A stretch of 64,000 nt of DNA, from NCBI RefSeq assembly GCF_017353515.1, contig NZ_JAFMPY010000007.1:62001-126000 (forward strand), read 5' to 3'. The notes under the pieces are model-generated. The model was not told the origin of the DNA and ran no database searches. It saw nothing but the letters and a program-made list of their open reading frames with translations. The translations under genes were made by a program, and so were the position numbers. Positions 8,100 to 17,485 of the stretch are shown in pieces (within the stretch, counting starts at the first letter, position 1; every line of letters begins with the position of its first letter). Source of the DNA: Jiella sonneratiae. GTDB taxonomy: Bacteria > Pseudomonadota > Alphaproteobacteria > Rhizobiales > Rhizobiaceae.

Positions 8100-9188
8100 G
8101 TGAACGACACCGAGGCGCTGGAAGGCGAGCTTCTCGCCGCGATCGACGCGGCAGGCAACGAGGCCGCGCTGGAGGCGATCCGCATTGCCGAACTCGGCAA
8201 GAAGGGCCGGATCTCCGAGATGATGAAGGGGCTCGGCAAGATGAGCCCCGAAGAGCGCAAGGAAGCCGGCCCGCGGCTGAACGGCCTGCGCGACCGGGTG
8301 CAGGAAGCGATCGCGGCAAAACGCGATGTCCTGGCCGAGGCGGCGATCGCCGCACGGCTTCGGGCCGAGCGGCTCGACGTGACGCTGCCGGTCCGTCAGG
8401 GCGCGGCCGCGCGCGGGCGCATCCATCCGATCTCCCAGGTGATCGACGAGATCACCGCGATCTTCGCCGACATGGGGTTTTCGATCGCCGAAGGGCCGGA
8501 CATCGAGACCGACTATTACAATTTCACGGCGCTGAATTTTCCCGAAGGCCACCCGGCCCGCGAGATGCACGACACCTTCTTCTTTGCCCCGGACGCCGCG
8601 GGCGAACGCAAGGTGCTGCGCACCCACACCTCGCCGGTCCAGATCCGCACCATGGAGGCTCAGGAGCCGCCGATCCGCATCGTCATTCCCGGCAAGACCT
8701 ACCGCCAGGATTCCGACGCCACCCACACGCCGATGTTCCATCAGGTCGAAGGCCTGGTCGTCGACAAGACCTCGACCATCGCCAACATGAAGTGGGTGCT
8801 GGAGGAGTTCTGCAAGGCGTTCTTCGAGGTGCCGCAGGTGAAGATGCGCTTTCGTCCGTCCTTCTTTCCCTTCACCGAACCCTCGCTCGAGGTCGACATC
8901 CAGTGCGACCGGTCGAAGCCGGGAGAGGTCCGTTTCGGCGAAGGGTCGGACTGGATGGAGATCCTCGGCTGCGGCATGGTGCATCCGAACGTGCTGCGCG
9001 CCGGCGGCCTCGATCCCGACGTCTATCAGGGCTTTGCCTGGGGCATGGGCATCGATCGCATCGCCATGCTGAAATACGGCATGGCGGACCTCAGAGCCTT
9101 CTTCGACGCCGACATCCGCTGGCTCGAACATTACGGCTTCCGCCCGCTCGACATGCCGACGTTGTTCGGGGGGCTGAGCCAGGGGTGA
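8100..9188 (+). CDS. pheS: phenylalanine-tRNA ligase alpha subunit
   Basis: Catalytic subunit of the alpha2-beta2 class II synthetase, 362 residues, with a GTG start preceded by GAAGAGGTGAC. Residues 1-90 are the coiled-coil tRNA-binding arm. The class II motifs are present: [12 protein letters not shown] with [13 protein letters not shown], motif 2 [18 protein letters not shown], and motif 3 [17 protein letters not shown]. The Phe-pocket segment [11 protein letters not shown] is intact. pheT is not adjacent: three other genes intervene over 1.4 kb. Confidence 0.97.
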   Translation: MNDTEALEGELLAAIDAAGNEAALEAIRIAELGKKGRISEMMKGLGKMSPEERKEAGPRLNGLRDRVQEAIAAKRDVLAEAAIAARLRAERLDVTLPVRQGAAARGRIHPISQVIDEITAIFADMGFSIAEGPDIETDYYNFTALNFPEGHPAREMHDTFFFAPDAAGERKVLRTHTSPVQIRTMEAQEPPIRIVIPGKTYRQDSDATHTPMFHQVEGLVVDKTSTIANMKWVLEEFCKAFFEVPQVKMRFRPSFFPFTEPSLEVDIQCDRSKPGEVRFGEGSDWMEILGCGMVHPNVLRAGGLDPDVYQGFAWGMGIDRIAMLKYGMADLRAFFDADIRWLEHYGFRPLDMPTLFGGLSQG

Positions 9189-9246
9189 GGCGGCCGGAAG
9201 AGGGATGTGCTACCCTCGACGAGCCCGCTATCGAAGGAAGCCTGTC

Positions 9247-9555
9247 ATGGCATCGCTCAAATACGCCGTCTTGGCGGACGAGGAAGTCAAGGCGTTGCTG
9301 ACGTCGGCGCTTGCCGATGTCCTCGGCGAATTCGGCTTCAAGGGCGCGACGTTCGACGAAGAGATCGATTTCGACGGCGAGCCGATCTTCCGTGTCGTGG
9401 CGACGGTCGAGCGGCGCGTTCCCGCAGCGAGTTTGATGGACGCGATCGCGGCGACCAACCGAGCGCTTCGACGCAGAGGCGACGACCGTTTCGTCATCTT
9501 GTCGACCGACTGGCTCGGTGCACCCGAGGAGCCGCTGGTGGAGGAATCCGAGTAG
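9247..9555 (+). CDS. hypothetical protein paired with a HEPN-family gene
   Basis: A 102-residue acidic protein that I do not recognise. It starts ATG at 9247 (MASLKYAVLADEEVK) and has an alternating pattern ending in RRRGDDRFVILSTDWLG, probably a small alpha/beta fold. Its TAG stop is followed with no gap by the GTG of the HEPN gene, so the two are co-translated and likely work together. It has no nucleotidyltransferase GSxxxxxxD motif, so it is not the usual MNT partner of HEPN proteins. Confidence 0.6.
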   Translation: MASLKYAVLADEEVKALLTSALADVLGEFGFKGATFDEEIDFDGEPIFRVVATVERRVPAASLMDAIAATNRALRRRGDDRFVILSTDWLGAPEEPLVEESE

Positions 9556-10035
9556 GTGCCCAGTCGGACGATTGCCGGGCAGATGATCGAGGTTGCCGAT
9601 CTGCTGACGGAGAGCGCGACCCGCAACGATGCCGTGCGGCGGCGTGCGATCAGCACCGCATACTACGCAGTCTTCCATGCGCTGGCGAGGCTTTGCGCGG
9701 ACTACATCACCCGTTCCGCGTCCCGATCTTCGCAGGAGTACCGACGCGTCTACCGTGCGCTCGAACATGGACCTTTGAAGACCGTCTTCAGTCGCGCTCC
9801 GCTCAAGGATCGAGACAGGTTGGCGCGCATCGGGGAAACTCTCGTGATCCTTCAGACAGAGCGACATCGGGCCGACTACATGCCTGCTGCCAGAGAGCTG
9901 TTCTCTCTCGCCAAGACCAGGGAACTCGTCGATCTCGCTCGCCAAGCCGTCCATGAGATCGAAATGATCGAGTCCGGTCACGATGACCGGCGCACTCTTG
10001 CGGTCTGCCTTCTCTTCAAAGAGCGATCGCAGTGA
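9556..10035 (+). CDS. HEPN-domain protein (UPF0332-like)
   Basis: A 159-residue helical protein. RRRAISTAYYAVFHALARL matches the UPF0332/HEPN helix signature (R.S.AYYA.FHA), and the last helical hairpin has ERHRADYMPA, like the R-x-x-A-D-Y element of that group. HEPN proteins are often RNases or RNase-like partners in toxin-antitoxin and defence modules; a clear RX4-6H catalytic motif is not seen here. The GTG start abuts the stop of the preceding unknown gene. Placement inside pheS-pheT points to an acquired two-gene cassette. Confidence 0.7.
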   Translation: MPSRTIAGQMIEVADLLTESATRNDAVRRRAISTAYYAVFHALARLCADYITRSASRSSQEYRRVYRALEHGPLKTVFSRAPLKDRDRLARIGETLVILQTERHRADYMPAARELFSLAKTRELVDLARQAVHEIEMIESGHDDRRTLAVCLLFKERSQ

Positions 10036-10081
10036 CCGCCCCCGAAACAACGATCAGGCAATGCAAGGTGAGCCGCTTCCC

Positions 10082-10510
10082 ATGACCACCTCCGCCGCTT
10101 CCCTCCACACCGGCGGCTGCCGCTGCGGGGCGCTCCGATTCGGCTGCGGTGCCGAACCGCATTTTGCCGCCATCTGCCATTGCGGGGACTGCCGGAAGGC
10201 CTCCGGCGCGCCGTTTCTCGCCTTCGTCGGCTTTCACCGCAGCGCGGTGACGTTCGAGGGCGGCGAAGGCATGCGCTATGGCGAGGCGCCGGTCGCGCGG
10301 TCCTTCTGTCCGACCTGCGGCGCGCCGATCGCCTATTTCGACGAGCGGCTGCCGGACAGCATCTATTTCGTCATCGGCGCCATGGACACGCCGCAACGCT
10401 TCGAGCCGACGATCCAGGCCTTCGCCGGGAAGGCGCTGCCCTTCGCCTGCGTGTCGGTCGATCTGCCGGCGCGTGCCGGCGGCGCCGTGCCGCGGCCCGA
10501 ACACCCATGA
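10082..10510 (+). CDS. GFA/CENP-V-family zinc protein
   Basis: A 142-residue member of the glutathione-dependent formaldehyde-activating (GFA) fold family. Zinc ligands are visible as GGCRCGALRF (CxC), ICHCGDCRKASG (CxxC pair) and FCPTCGAPI (CxxC). Most family members have unknown substrates, and the formaldehyde role applies only to a few. A link to the methanol oxidation locus 8 kb away is possible but unsupported. It lies between the HEPN gene and pheT on the same strand. Confidence 0.82.
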   Translation: MTTSAASLHTGGCRCGALRFGCGAEPHFAAICHCGDCRKASGAPFLAFVGFHRSAVTFEGGEGMRYGEAPVARSFCPTCGAPIAYFDERLPDSIYFVIGAMDTPQRFEPTIQAFAGKALPFACVSVDLPARAGGAVPRPEHP

Positions 10511-10612
10511 AGCCCGCTTCGCTTCCGGCCCGCCCGGCCGCAAACCGATAGCCCGAACGCCACCCCTTTGGCGGCCGCGCCGGCCGCCGCCACCAAGACG
10601 ACGCAGGACACG

Positions 10613-13027
10613 ATGAAGTTCACACTCTCCTGGCTGAAAGACCACCTCGACACCGAGGCGAGCCTCGGCGAAATCTGCGAAAAGCTGACGATGATCGGCC
10701 TCGAGGTCGAATCCGTCGACGACCGGGCGGTGTTCGAGCCGTTCCGCATCGCCCGGGTGCTATCGGCGGCTCAGCATCCGGATGCCGACCGGCTGAAACT
10801 CCTCTCCGTCGATGCCGGGCCCGAGGTGAACGGCGGCAAGCCGCTGCAGATCGTCTGCGGCGCGCCGAACGCCCGGGAAGGCCTCGTCGGCGTCCTCGCC
10901 CTTCCGGGCACCTATGTGCCGGGCATCGACACGACCCTGGCGGTCGGCAAGATCCGCGGCGTCGAATCCTTCGGGATGATGTGTTCGGAGCGCGAGCTCG
11001 AGCTCTCGGACGAGCACAACGGCATCATCGACCTGCCGGCCGACGCACCGGTGGGCAAGCGCTTTGCCGACTATGCCGGGCTGATCGATCCGGTGATCGA
11101 GATCAACCTGACGCCGAACCACCCCGATGCGACGGGCGTTTCCGGCGTCGCGCGGGATCTCGCGGCCGCGGGCCTCGGAGCGCTGAAGACCCCGGCGGTG
11201 CCGCGCATCGAAGGCGAGGGCGACGTCGGCGTCGCGCTGGAAGTGACCAGCGCCACCTGCCTCGGCTTCGCGCTTCGCCGCGTCTCCGGCGTCAAGAACG
11301 GCCCATCGCCCGAATGGCTGCAGAAGCGGCTGAAGGCGATCGGCCTTCGCCCGATCAACGCCCTCGTCGACGTCACCAACTACATCACCTTCGATCGCGG
11401 CCGGCCGCTGCACGTCTTCGACGCCGGAAAGGTGGCGGGCGGGCTGCGGGTGCGCGACGCTGCCGAAGGCGAGACGATCCTCGCGCTCGACCAGCGGGAA
11501 TACGCGCTTCCCGCCGGGGCCTGCGTCATCGCCGACGACGAGGGCGTCGAATCGATCGCCGGCATCATGGGCGGCGAGCATTCCGGCTGCGACGAGACGA
11601 CGACCGAGGTGCTGGTCGAATCGGCACTGTGGGAACCCCTCGACATCGCCCGCACCGGCCGGACCCTCGGCATCGTCACCGATGCGCGCTACCGCTTCGA
11701 GCGCGGCGTCGACCCTGCCTTCATGGAGCCCGGCCTCGATCTGGCGACCCGGATGATCCTCGATCTCTGCGGAGGTACCGCCTCGAAACGCGTCGTCGAG
11801 GGCGTCGCGGCGGTCCCGCCGAAGGAGATCCGCCTGCCGCTCGCCGAGTTCGAGCGCCTCACCGGGCTTTCGATCGATCCCGCCGAACAGGAGCGCATCC
11901 TCGGCGTTCTCGGCTTCGCGCCGCGCTGGGAAGGCGATGCCCTTCATTGCACCGTGCCGAGCTGGCGGCCGGACGTCGACGGCAAGGCCGACCTCGTCGA
12001 AGAGGTGATGCGGCTTCACGGGGTGGACGAGATCCGCCCGGTGCCGCTTCCTGCCCACTCTTCGGTCAACGGCCGCATCCTGACGACGCCGCAGATCCGC
12101 GACCGCGCCGCGCGCCGGGCGCTGGCCGCCCGCGGCATGGTCGAGTGCGTGTCCTACAGCTTCGTCTCGCAGATCGAGGCGCAGACCTTCGGCGGCGGCG
12201 ATCCGGCGCTGAAGCTCGCCAATCCGATCTCGGCGGATCTCTCCGACATGCGGCCCTCGCTGCTGCCGGGGCTGATCGCCGCCGCGCGGCGCAACGCCGC
12301 CCGCGGCTACGGCGACACGGCGCTGTTCGAGGTGGCGGGGATCTATCAGTCCGACATGCCGGAGGGCCAGAGGCGCGTTGCCGGCGGCATCCGCCGGGGT
12401 ACGGCGGGTGAGGCCGGGCCGGGCCGCTTCTGGTCGGGCAACGCCGCCGCCGTCTCGCTCTACGATGCCAAGGCCGACGCCTTCGCCGTCCTTGAGGCGG
12501 TCGGCTTTCCGGCCGACAGGCTGACGATCGAGGCGCCGGCGAGCGACTGGTACCATCCGGGCCGCTCCGGCCGCGTCAAGCTCGGACCGAAGGTGGTGAT
12601 CGCCGAATTCGGCGAGTTCCATCCGAAAGTCCTGAAGACGCTGGACGTCGCCGGCCCGCTCTGCGGCTTCGAGGTGTTTCTCGACCGCGTGCCCGAACCG
12701 AAGAAGAAGCCGACCCGCACGAAACCGGTGCTGGCGCTCTCGCCCTTCCAGCCGGTGCGGCGCGACTTCGCCTTCCTCGTCGACGCCTCGGTCGAGGCCG
12801 GCCGCATCCTCAGGGCGGCGGAGGGCGCCGACAAGGCGCTGGTCAGGGAGGTGCGGGTGTTCGACGTCTTCTCGGGAGAAGCGCTCGGCGGCGACAAGAA
12901 GTCGGTCGCCATCGAGGTGACGCTCGCACCGGGCGAGCGCACGCTCACCGAGGAAGAGCTCGAGGCCGTCTCGGCGAAGATCGTCGCCGGCGTCGGCAAG
13001 GCCACCGGCGCGACGCTGCGCGGCTGA
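10613..13027 (+). CDS. pheT: phenylalanine-tRNA ligase beta subunit
   Basis: An 804-residue subunit. [18 protein letters not shown] is the canonical N-terminus and decides the start at 10613. An EMAP-II-like tRNA-binding domain ([12 protein letters not shown]...[13 protein letters not shown]) covers residues 40-150. The B3/B4 editing domain, B5 domain (near 400-475) and the C-terminal FDX-ACB anticodon-binding domain ([16 protein letters not shown]) follow. Length is normal. The 102 bp between the GFA gene and the start hold no other gene. Confidence 0.97.
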   Translation: MKFTLSWLKDHLDTEASLGEICEKLTMIGLEVESVDDRAVFEPFRIARVLSAAQHPDADRLKLLSVDAGPEVNGGKPLQIVCGAPNAREGLVGVLALPGTYVPGIDTTLAVGKIRGVESFGMMCSERELELSDEHNGIIDLPADAPVGKRFADYAGLIDPVIEINLTPNHPDATGVSGVARDLAAAGLGALKTPAVPRIEGEGDVGVALEVTSATCLGFALRRVSGVKNGPSPEWLQKRLKAIGLRPINALVDVTNYITFDRGRPLHVFDAGKVAGGLRVRDAAEGETILALDQREYALPAGACVIADDEGVESIAGIMGGEHSGCDETTTEVLVESALWEPLDIARTGRTLGIVTDARYRFERGVDPAFMEPGLDLATRMILDLCGGTASKRVVEGVAAVPPKEIRLPLAEFERLTGLSIDPAEQERILGVLGFAPRWEGDALHCTVPSWRPDVDGKADLVEEVMRLHGVDEIRPVPLPAHSSVNGRILTTPQIRDRAARRALAARGMVECVSYSFVSQIEAQTFGGGDPALKLANPISADLSDMRPSLLPGLIAAARRNAARGYGDTALFEVAGIYQSDMPEGQRRVAGGIRRGTAGEAGPGRFWSGNAAAVSLYDAKADAFAVLEAVGFPADRLTIEAPASDWYHPGRSGRVKLGPKVVIAEFGEFHPKVLKTLDVAGPLCGFEVFLDRVPEPKKKPTRTKPVLALSPFQPVRRDFAFLVDASVEAGRILRAAEGADKALVREVRVFDVFSGEALGGDKKSVAIEVTLAPGERTLTEEELEAVSAKIVAGVGKATGATLRG

Positions 13028-13124
13028 CGCGGTTCAACTCCCGATCAGGGCACGGCCGGCCTCGCTGCGGGCCGCCGGCCCGGCCCTTCCGGCCGCGGTC
13101 GCCGACGACCGGCGCAGGAGCCGG

Positions 13125-13610
13125 TCAGTCGGCCGGCGCGGGGTTGGCCGCCCATTCGGCCTGCAAGAGGCGGTTGGCCGACAGCCGTGCGAAGCGCAGC
13201 GTCATCGCCTTGCGCGTCGCCGGGGCGAGGCGCTCGAGCGGCGCCTCGCGCAGGATCTCCGCTTCGTAGCCGTCGGAAAGGATCAGCCCGTAGTCCTCGG
13301 GAAAGATCTCCGTCGGAACGCCCGGATGGGTGGCGAAATAGAGCCGGTCGCAGTGCAGCCGGTAGATCGGCCATTTCTGGTCGACCCGGAAGTCCTGGAT
13401 GGAGGTCTTGATCTCGACGATGGCGATCTCGCCCTTGTCCGACAGGCAGACGAGATCGGCGCGGCGGCCGGAATCGAGCGGCATCTCCGGCAGCAGCGCG
13501 ACCTGGCGCGCCTGCATCAGCCGCTGAACGCCGCGGCGGACCATCATGGCGCGCTCCGACTGGCGGCCGTCGATGAGGGGTTCCGGGGCGAAGGGCGAGA
13601 CGAGCGGCAT
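13125..13610 (-). CDS. mmcB: MmcB-family DNA repair protein
   Basis: A 161-residue protein of the alphaproteobacterial MmcB family (formerly DUF1052). It has a PD-(D/E)XK-like core: RADLVCLSDKGEIAIVEIKTS, with Asp, Glu and the ExK, followed by DQKWPIYRLHCDRLYFAT. In Caulobacter, mmcB belongs to the SOS regulon and aids damage-induced mutagenesis. I take the ATG at 13610 (MPLVSPFAPEPL); a TTG 36 bases further upstream is also open. It is convergent with pheT, and the 97 bp between are G+C-rich with no clear T-run terminator. Confidence 0.85.
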   Translation of the reverse strand: MPLVSPFAPEPLIDGRQSERAMMVRRGVQRLMQARQVALLPEMPLDSGRRADLVCLSDKGEIAIVEIKTSIQDFRVDQKWPIYRLHCDRLYFATHPGVPTEIFPEDYGLILSDGYEAEILREAPLERLAPATRKAMTLRFARLSANRLLQAEWAANPAPAD

Positions 13611-13633
13611 GCGGGGAGGGTTAACCGCCTGTG

Positions 13634-13648
13634 AAACAAAACGCAAAC
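13634..13648 (-). promoter_or_regulatory. possible LexA-like site upstream of mmcB
   Basis: On the minus strand the sequence is GTTT-GCGTTTT-GTTT, 24 bases before the mmcB ATG at 13610. The alphaproteobacterial LexA box is GTTC-N7-GTTC, so spacing is exact but each half-site has one mismatch. Location and the known SOS control of mmcB make it worth noting; the match itself is weak. Confidence 0.25.
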
Positions 13649-13803
13649 GAATCGCGATAGTTCGCCAGCCTGACGAAGAACGGCCGTCGCGTGAAGGCCG
13701 GCCTCACACGGTCCGGCAGATCACGTCGTGATTCCGGAAACAACGACGCTCATTCGCCGCGCGGGCTTGATGCGAGCCCCGCTCCGATCGAGCGGATCTC
13801 GTA

Positions 13804-14220
13804 TCAGTCGTGCTGCCGGCGGTCGCAGATGCGCTGCTCTCCGGCGATTTCGTCGAGGATCGGGCAGTCGGGGCTGGCGCCGCCCTCGCACTGGTCCGTC
13901 AGGGCGGCGAGGGCGCGTTTCAGGGAATTGAGTTCGAGGATCTTGCGGTCGATCTCGACGATCCGCCGGCTGACCAGCCGGCGCACGTCCTCGCGGTGGC
14001 GGTTCTCGTCGCCGTAGAGGGCCAGCAGCTTGCGCGCCTCGGCGATCGAGAAACCGAGCGATCGCGATCGTTGCAGGAAGCGCAGCACATGGACGTCGCG
14101 CTCGCGATAGTCGCGATAGCCGTTGTCGGCCCGCATGGGCTTGATCAGACCGACTTCCTCATAGTAGCGGATCGTCTTCGCGGGCAGACCTGACTGCCGC
14201 GAAGCCTCGCCGATATTCAT
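13804..14220 (-). CDS. MerR-family copper-responsive regulator, CueR/HmrR type
   Basis: A 138-residue MerR regulator. MNIGEASRQSGLPAKTIRYY is the winged-helix start and fixes the ATG at 14220. The long dimerisation helix is followed by a metal loop CEGGASPDCPIL, two Cys seven residues apart, which matches the Cu(I)/Ag(I)/Au(I) site of CueR and HmrR. Such regulators normally activate a copper ATPase or oxidase, but no copper efflux gene is adjacent. The cupredoxin and DUF411 genes near 23-24 kb are the nearest copper-like candidates, an inference only. Confidence 0.87.
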   Translation of the reverse strand: MNIGEASRQSGLPAKTIRYYEEVGLIKPMRADNGYRDYRERDVHVLRFLQRSRSLGFSIAEARKLLALYGDENRHREDVRRLVSRRIVEIDRKILELNSLKRALAALTDQCEGGASPDCPILDEIAGEQRICDRRQHD

Positions 14221-14449
14221 GGTCTGACCCTTTCGGGTTCGCTGCGAAGACGACCAGCGACATGTCGCGGCGCCGCCACAGGTCAACTGTGACGGCACTG
14301 CAACAAACTCTTTCTTAACCACGATAGGCTGCAATGAGGCCGTTGCCCGGCTGCCTGGCGAGGCCTATCGGAGAGGAGGGTCCGATGTGCTTTCGCCGAA
14401 GGTCCAGCCGGACAGACATCCCGACACTTCAACCGCAACGGCACCCGTC

Positions 14450-15184
14450 ATGACGATCAAGACAAGTTTCGCCGTCGGCTCCGCGACCCTGTCGCTGATG
14501 CTGGCCGGCTGTGCGGACAACCCGCACCGTGCGAGCCTGCATCCGGCCGCCGACGCCCAGGTCGCCGCCTATGCGGGGCCGGACGATCTGGCGACTGCCG
14601 GCGGCCTCGCCGCGACGGGAGAGATCGGCTACGGCGCGGTGACCGACGACGGTTTCGCGCTTCCGGCCATCCCGACCGCCAAGGTCGATCCGCAGTTCCT
14701 GCGCCAGGAGGTCTCCTATCCCGACGGTGCGCAGTACGAGCCCGGCACGGTCGTGGTCGACACCGCCAACCGCTTCCTCTACGTCGTCGAGGCGAACGGC
14801 ATGGCCATGCGCTACGGCATCGGCGTCGGCCGGCAGGGCTTCTCCTGGGCCGGCGATGCCGAGGTCCACGACAAGCAGCACTGGCCGAAGTGGTTCCCGC
14901 CCGCCGAGATGATCGACCGCAAGCCGGAGCTCGAGCCGTATCGCGAAGGCATGCAGCCGGGCCTGACCAATCCGCTCGGCGCCCGCGCCCTCTATCTCTG
15001 GCAGAACGGCAAGGACACGCTGTTCCGCCTGCACGGCACGCCGGAATGGTGGACGATCGGCACCGCGGCCTCCTCGGGCTGCATCCGTCTGATGAACCAG
15101 GACATCGTCGACCTCTACAACCGCGTGCCGCTCGGCGCGAAGGTGGTCGTCAAGCAGGGCAACGAGCGCCTCGCCAAGCGCTGA
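14450..15184 (+). CDS. L,D-transpeptidase lipoprotein (YkuD family)
   Basis: A 244-residue ErfK/YbiS/YcfS/YnhG-type enzyme that makes 3-3 peptidoglycan cross-links or anchors proteins to peptidoglycan. The N-terminal lipobox is LAGC (Cys21), so the mature protein is membrane-anchored. The catalytic domain begins at YEPGTVVVDTANRFLYVVE, and the active site HGTPEW...SSGCIRL has the conserved His near residue 194 and nucleophilic Cys near 210. Length fits the alphaproteobacterial group. A clear terminator follows at 15321. Confidence 0.92.
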   Translation: MTIKTSFAVGSATLSLMLAGCADNPHRASLHPAADAQVAAYAGPDDLATAGGLAATGEIGYGAVTDDGFALPAIPTAKVDPQFLRQEVSYPDGAQYEPGTVVVDTANRFLYVVEANGMAMRYGIGVGRQGFSWAGDAEVHDKQHWPKWFPPAEMIDRKPELEPYREGMQPGLTNPLGARALYLWQNGKDTLFRLHGTPEWWTIGTAASSGCIRLMNQDIVDLYNRVPLGAKVVVKQGNERLAKR

Positions 15185-15320
15185 CCCGAAGCGGCGGAGG
15201 GCGAGGGCCGGCCATCGGCCTTCCCGGCCGCATTCCAGGTGGCCTTCCCCGGCGGCCTGTCCGGGCCGGGGCCGCCGGCCGGACGCTGCCGCCTTCCAAG
15301 AAATCGACGCGACATGATCG

Positions 15321-15360
15321 GACCGGCGCAGGCGAAAGCCAGCGCCGGTCGTTGCTTTTT
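15321..15360 (+). terminator. intrinsic terminator downstream of the L,D-transpeptidase gene
   Basis: Stem GACCGGCG / CGCCGGTC with an inner GGC-GAAA-GCC tetraloop hairpin, then GTTGCTTTTT. It lies 137 bases after the stop codon in the 298-bp gap before the convergent SoxYZ-like gene. The stem is stable and the T-run is five bases. Confidence 0.75.
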
Positions 15361-15396
15361 GGGGCCTTGTCGGGGTTCGTCGGGACGGCACCGCGC

Positions 15397-15428
15397 AGCC
15401 GCGCGCCTTCAGAGCCGCGCGCCTTCAG
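15397..15428. repeat. two-copy 16-bp tandem repeat
   Basis: AGCCGCGCGCCTTCAG occurs twice head to tail, followed by a partial third copy (AGCCG). It lies in non-coding DNA between two convergent genes. It looks like simple slippage; no function is suggested. Confidence 0.8.
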
Positions 15429-15482
15429 AGCCGGGCGGCGGCGAAGCAGCCGATTCCCGTGTCGGCCGGCGGCGCCGTCCCG

Positions 15483-16349
15483 TCAGGACTGCTCGCCCGC
15501 GAAGTTCTTTTCGAAGACCTTGCCCTCGGTGTCGCTCGCCTTGGCATGGAACGGACCCGCGGCGTCGGAGCCGTAGGTGAAGCGGAAGCTCGGATCCTCC
15601 GAGATCGAGATCCCGCCCGTCATGGTGAAGAGCGGCTGCTCGCCCTTTCCGACCTCAAGGTCGGTGATGAAATGGGCGGGGATATAGAGAAGCGTCACCT
15701 GGTCCTTCTGCAGGCCGGAATTGTTGGGATGGCGGATCATCAGCTGCGCCTCGTTCAACGCCGCATCGCCGGTCTGAAACTCGCGAAGCTTCATCTTGCC
15801 CATCTCGCGGGCGGCGACTTCCGGATCCTTCGCCGCGGGAGCGGCGCAGCCGCCGGCTGCCTTGACGAAGGTCTTGGTCACGAACAGGCGGCCGTCGGCG
15901 GTCTCGGCGACGGCGTGGATGTCCGTATAGGCATTGACCCGCACCCGGGTCGACAGCGTCCTGATGTCGGCGCCGTCGGCGAATTCGAAAGTCGCGGCGA
16001 CGGGCGAGGGGTTCTCGTCGATGACGAGCGTGACCTTGCGCACGTCCATCGTCGGATCGAAGCTGAGCTTCACCGGCACGACGGCGGGATCGGTGGCGCG
16101 CTTCGGCGCCTCGATCGCGACGGTGTCGGTGCCCTCGATCAGCTTCCTGTCGCCGAAGAGGTCGGGCTTGAGGTTCGGCCAGGCGGATTCGGCCTCGGCC
16201 GCCCGCTGCTCCGGCGAGATCTCGGCCGCGGCATCGGCGCCCGCCGCCACCGCCTGCCCGGCGACGCCGAGGACGAATGCAATGGAAGAAGCTGCGAGGA
16301 GTGCCTTGGTCCGGCTCCGGCCGGCCTCCCGGCGACGGCGTGCGATCAT
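15483..16349 (-). CDS. quinoprotein dehydrogenase-associated SoxYZ-like carrier protein
   Basis: A 288-residue periplasmic protein with a signal peptide (Arg-rich n-region, then LLAASSIAFVLGVAGQAVAA). It is a fused SoxY-like plus SoxZ-like protein. The SoxY part holds VTLVIDENPSPVAATFEF and ends in a swinging-arm-like AAGGCAAPAAKDP. The SoxZ-like part has AQLMIRHPNNSGLQ and GGISISEDPSFRFTY. Such fusions occur beside PQQ-dependent alcohol dehydrogenases, but their substrate is unknown. It follows the zinc metallohydrolase gene 200 bp downstream. GGGAGG precedes the ATG at 16349. Confidence 0.87.
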   Translation of the reverse strand: MIARRRREAGRSRTKALLAASSIAFVLGVAGQAVAAGADAAAEISPEQRAAEAESAWPNLKPDLFGDRKLIEGTDTVAIEAPKRATDPAVVPVKLSFDPTMDVRKVTLVIDENPSPVAATFEFADGADIRTLSTRVRVNAYTDIHAVAETADGRLFVTKTFVKAAGGCAAPAAKDPEVAAREMGKMKLREFQTGDAALNEAQLMIRHPNNSGLQKDQVTLLYIPAHFITDLEVGKGEQPLFTMTGGISISEDPSFRFTYGSDAAGPFHAKASDTEGKVFEKNFAGEQS

Positions 16350-16549
16350 CGGTTTCCTCCCTGAGGTTCGGCCGGTGTTGCGAAGTCTTCCGCTTGGGAT
16401 TCGCCCCGGCCGCGTGCCCTGCGGGACATCTTGACCCGATTTACCGCCCCGGCAAGGTCTTGCGCCTTCACGGAGGCGGCACCGCGCGGCTTCGTCGCGG
16501 CACCGGCGGCCGTTTTCAGGTCGAAGTCGGGGTAGGCACTGCCGCAACC

Positions 16550-17485
16550 CTATTCCCATTCGAGCTCGGCATAGGCCGCGGTGGCGTTGCGCGGATTGTA
16601 ATCGTCGAAGAGCTGCCACGCGCCGCGCTCGCCGGCGGCGATCGTCGGGACGGCGTCGGCGAGCGGCACGCCGTCGGCGATCGCCTTGCGGGTGTCGGCG
16701 GCGAGCGTTTCGAGATAGCGGGCCTCGGCGTCGATCGCCTCGGGCCATGGCGCGCTGACCGGCCCGTGGCCCGGCACCACGCGTTCGGCGGGGATCGCCT
16801 TCAGCGCCGGAATCTGCGCCAGCCAGCCCTTCAGGCTGCCGTCGAGAACCGGACAATGCTGCATGAAGACGAGGTCCCCGGCAAACAGCGTCTTCGTGCG
16901 CTCGTCATAGACAGTCAGGTCGTTGTCTGTATGGGCAGTCCCCCAGGCGCGCAGAACGATCGTCCGGCCGCCGAGATCGATCCGGCGCTCTTCTGCGACG
17001 GTCTCGTCCGGCGGGGTGATCGCCACGGCGCCGGCGAGCGCCGGGCCGATCTGCGCCGACATCGACTGCTTGTAGAAGTCCGCCCGCGCTGCGAGGGCCG
17101 CCGGCAGCCTGCGATGGCCGACGACATGGGCGCCGGCCGCCGCGAAGACCTGATTTCCGAAGACGTGGTCGGGATGCATGTGGGTGTCGATCAGATAGGC
17201 GACCGGCTTGTCGGTGATCCGCCTGATCGCCGCGAGCGTCGCCTCGCCGTCCGCGACGCTGCCGCCCGAATCGACGACGGCGACGGCGTCGTCGCCGACG
17301 ATGAAGCCGATATTGGCGATGGCACCGGCATTTTCCGGCGTCTCTTCGGCGATCGCGCCGTGGCGGACGTAGACGCCCGGCGCGATCTCCTCGAAGGCCG
17401 GGAACGAGCCGGCCGCGGCGGGCGCCTGCCAGAACGTGGCGAAAAGCGCGACGAGGGCGGCTGCGCGCAGGAGCGGGCTGATCAT
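16550..17485 (-). CDS. quinoprotein relay system zinc metallohydrolase
   Basis: A 311-residue exported metallo-beta-lactamase-fold protein. The signal peptide is LLRAAALVALFATFWQAPAA. The zinc motif is THMHPDH (His102, His104, Asp106, His107), with further ligands in GTAHTDND and PGHGPVS. Members of this group are encoded with PQQ dehydrogenases and SoxYZ-like carriers, and their chemistry is not established. I chose the ATG at 17485 because AAGGTAG precedes it and a signal peptide starts there. It is divergent from xoxF across a 736-bp gap. Confidence 0.87.
   Translation of the reverse strand: MISPLLRAAALVALFATFWQAPAAAGSFPAFEEIAPGVYVRHGAIAEETPENAGAIANIGFIVGDDAVAVVDSGGSVADGEATLAAIRRITDKPVAYLIDTHMHPDHVFGNQVFAAAGAHVVGHRRLPAALAARADFYKQSMSAQIGPALAGAVAITPPDETVAEERRIDLGGRTIVLRAWGTAHTDNDLTVYDERTKTLFAGDLVFMQHCPVLDGSLKGWLAQIPALKAIPAERVVPGHGPVSAPWPEAIDAEARYLETLAADTRKAIADGVPLADAVPTIAAGERGAWQLFDDYNPRNATAAYAELEWE

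Noticed and set aside
10760-12622. Long open frame on the minus strand opposite pheT
   Set aside because: Low-stop antisense frame of a G+C-rich gene; its product is Arg/Asp/Gly-rich without family motifs, while pheT is certain.
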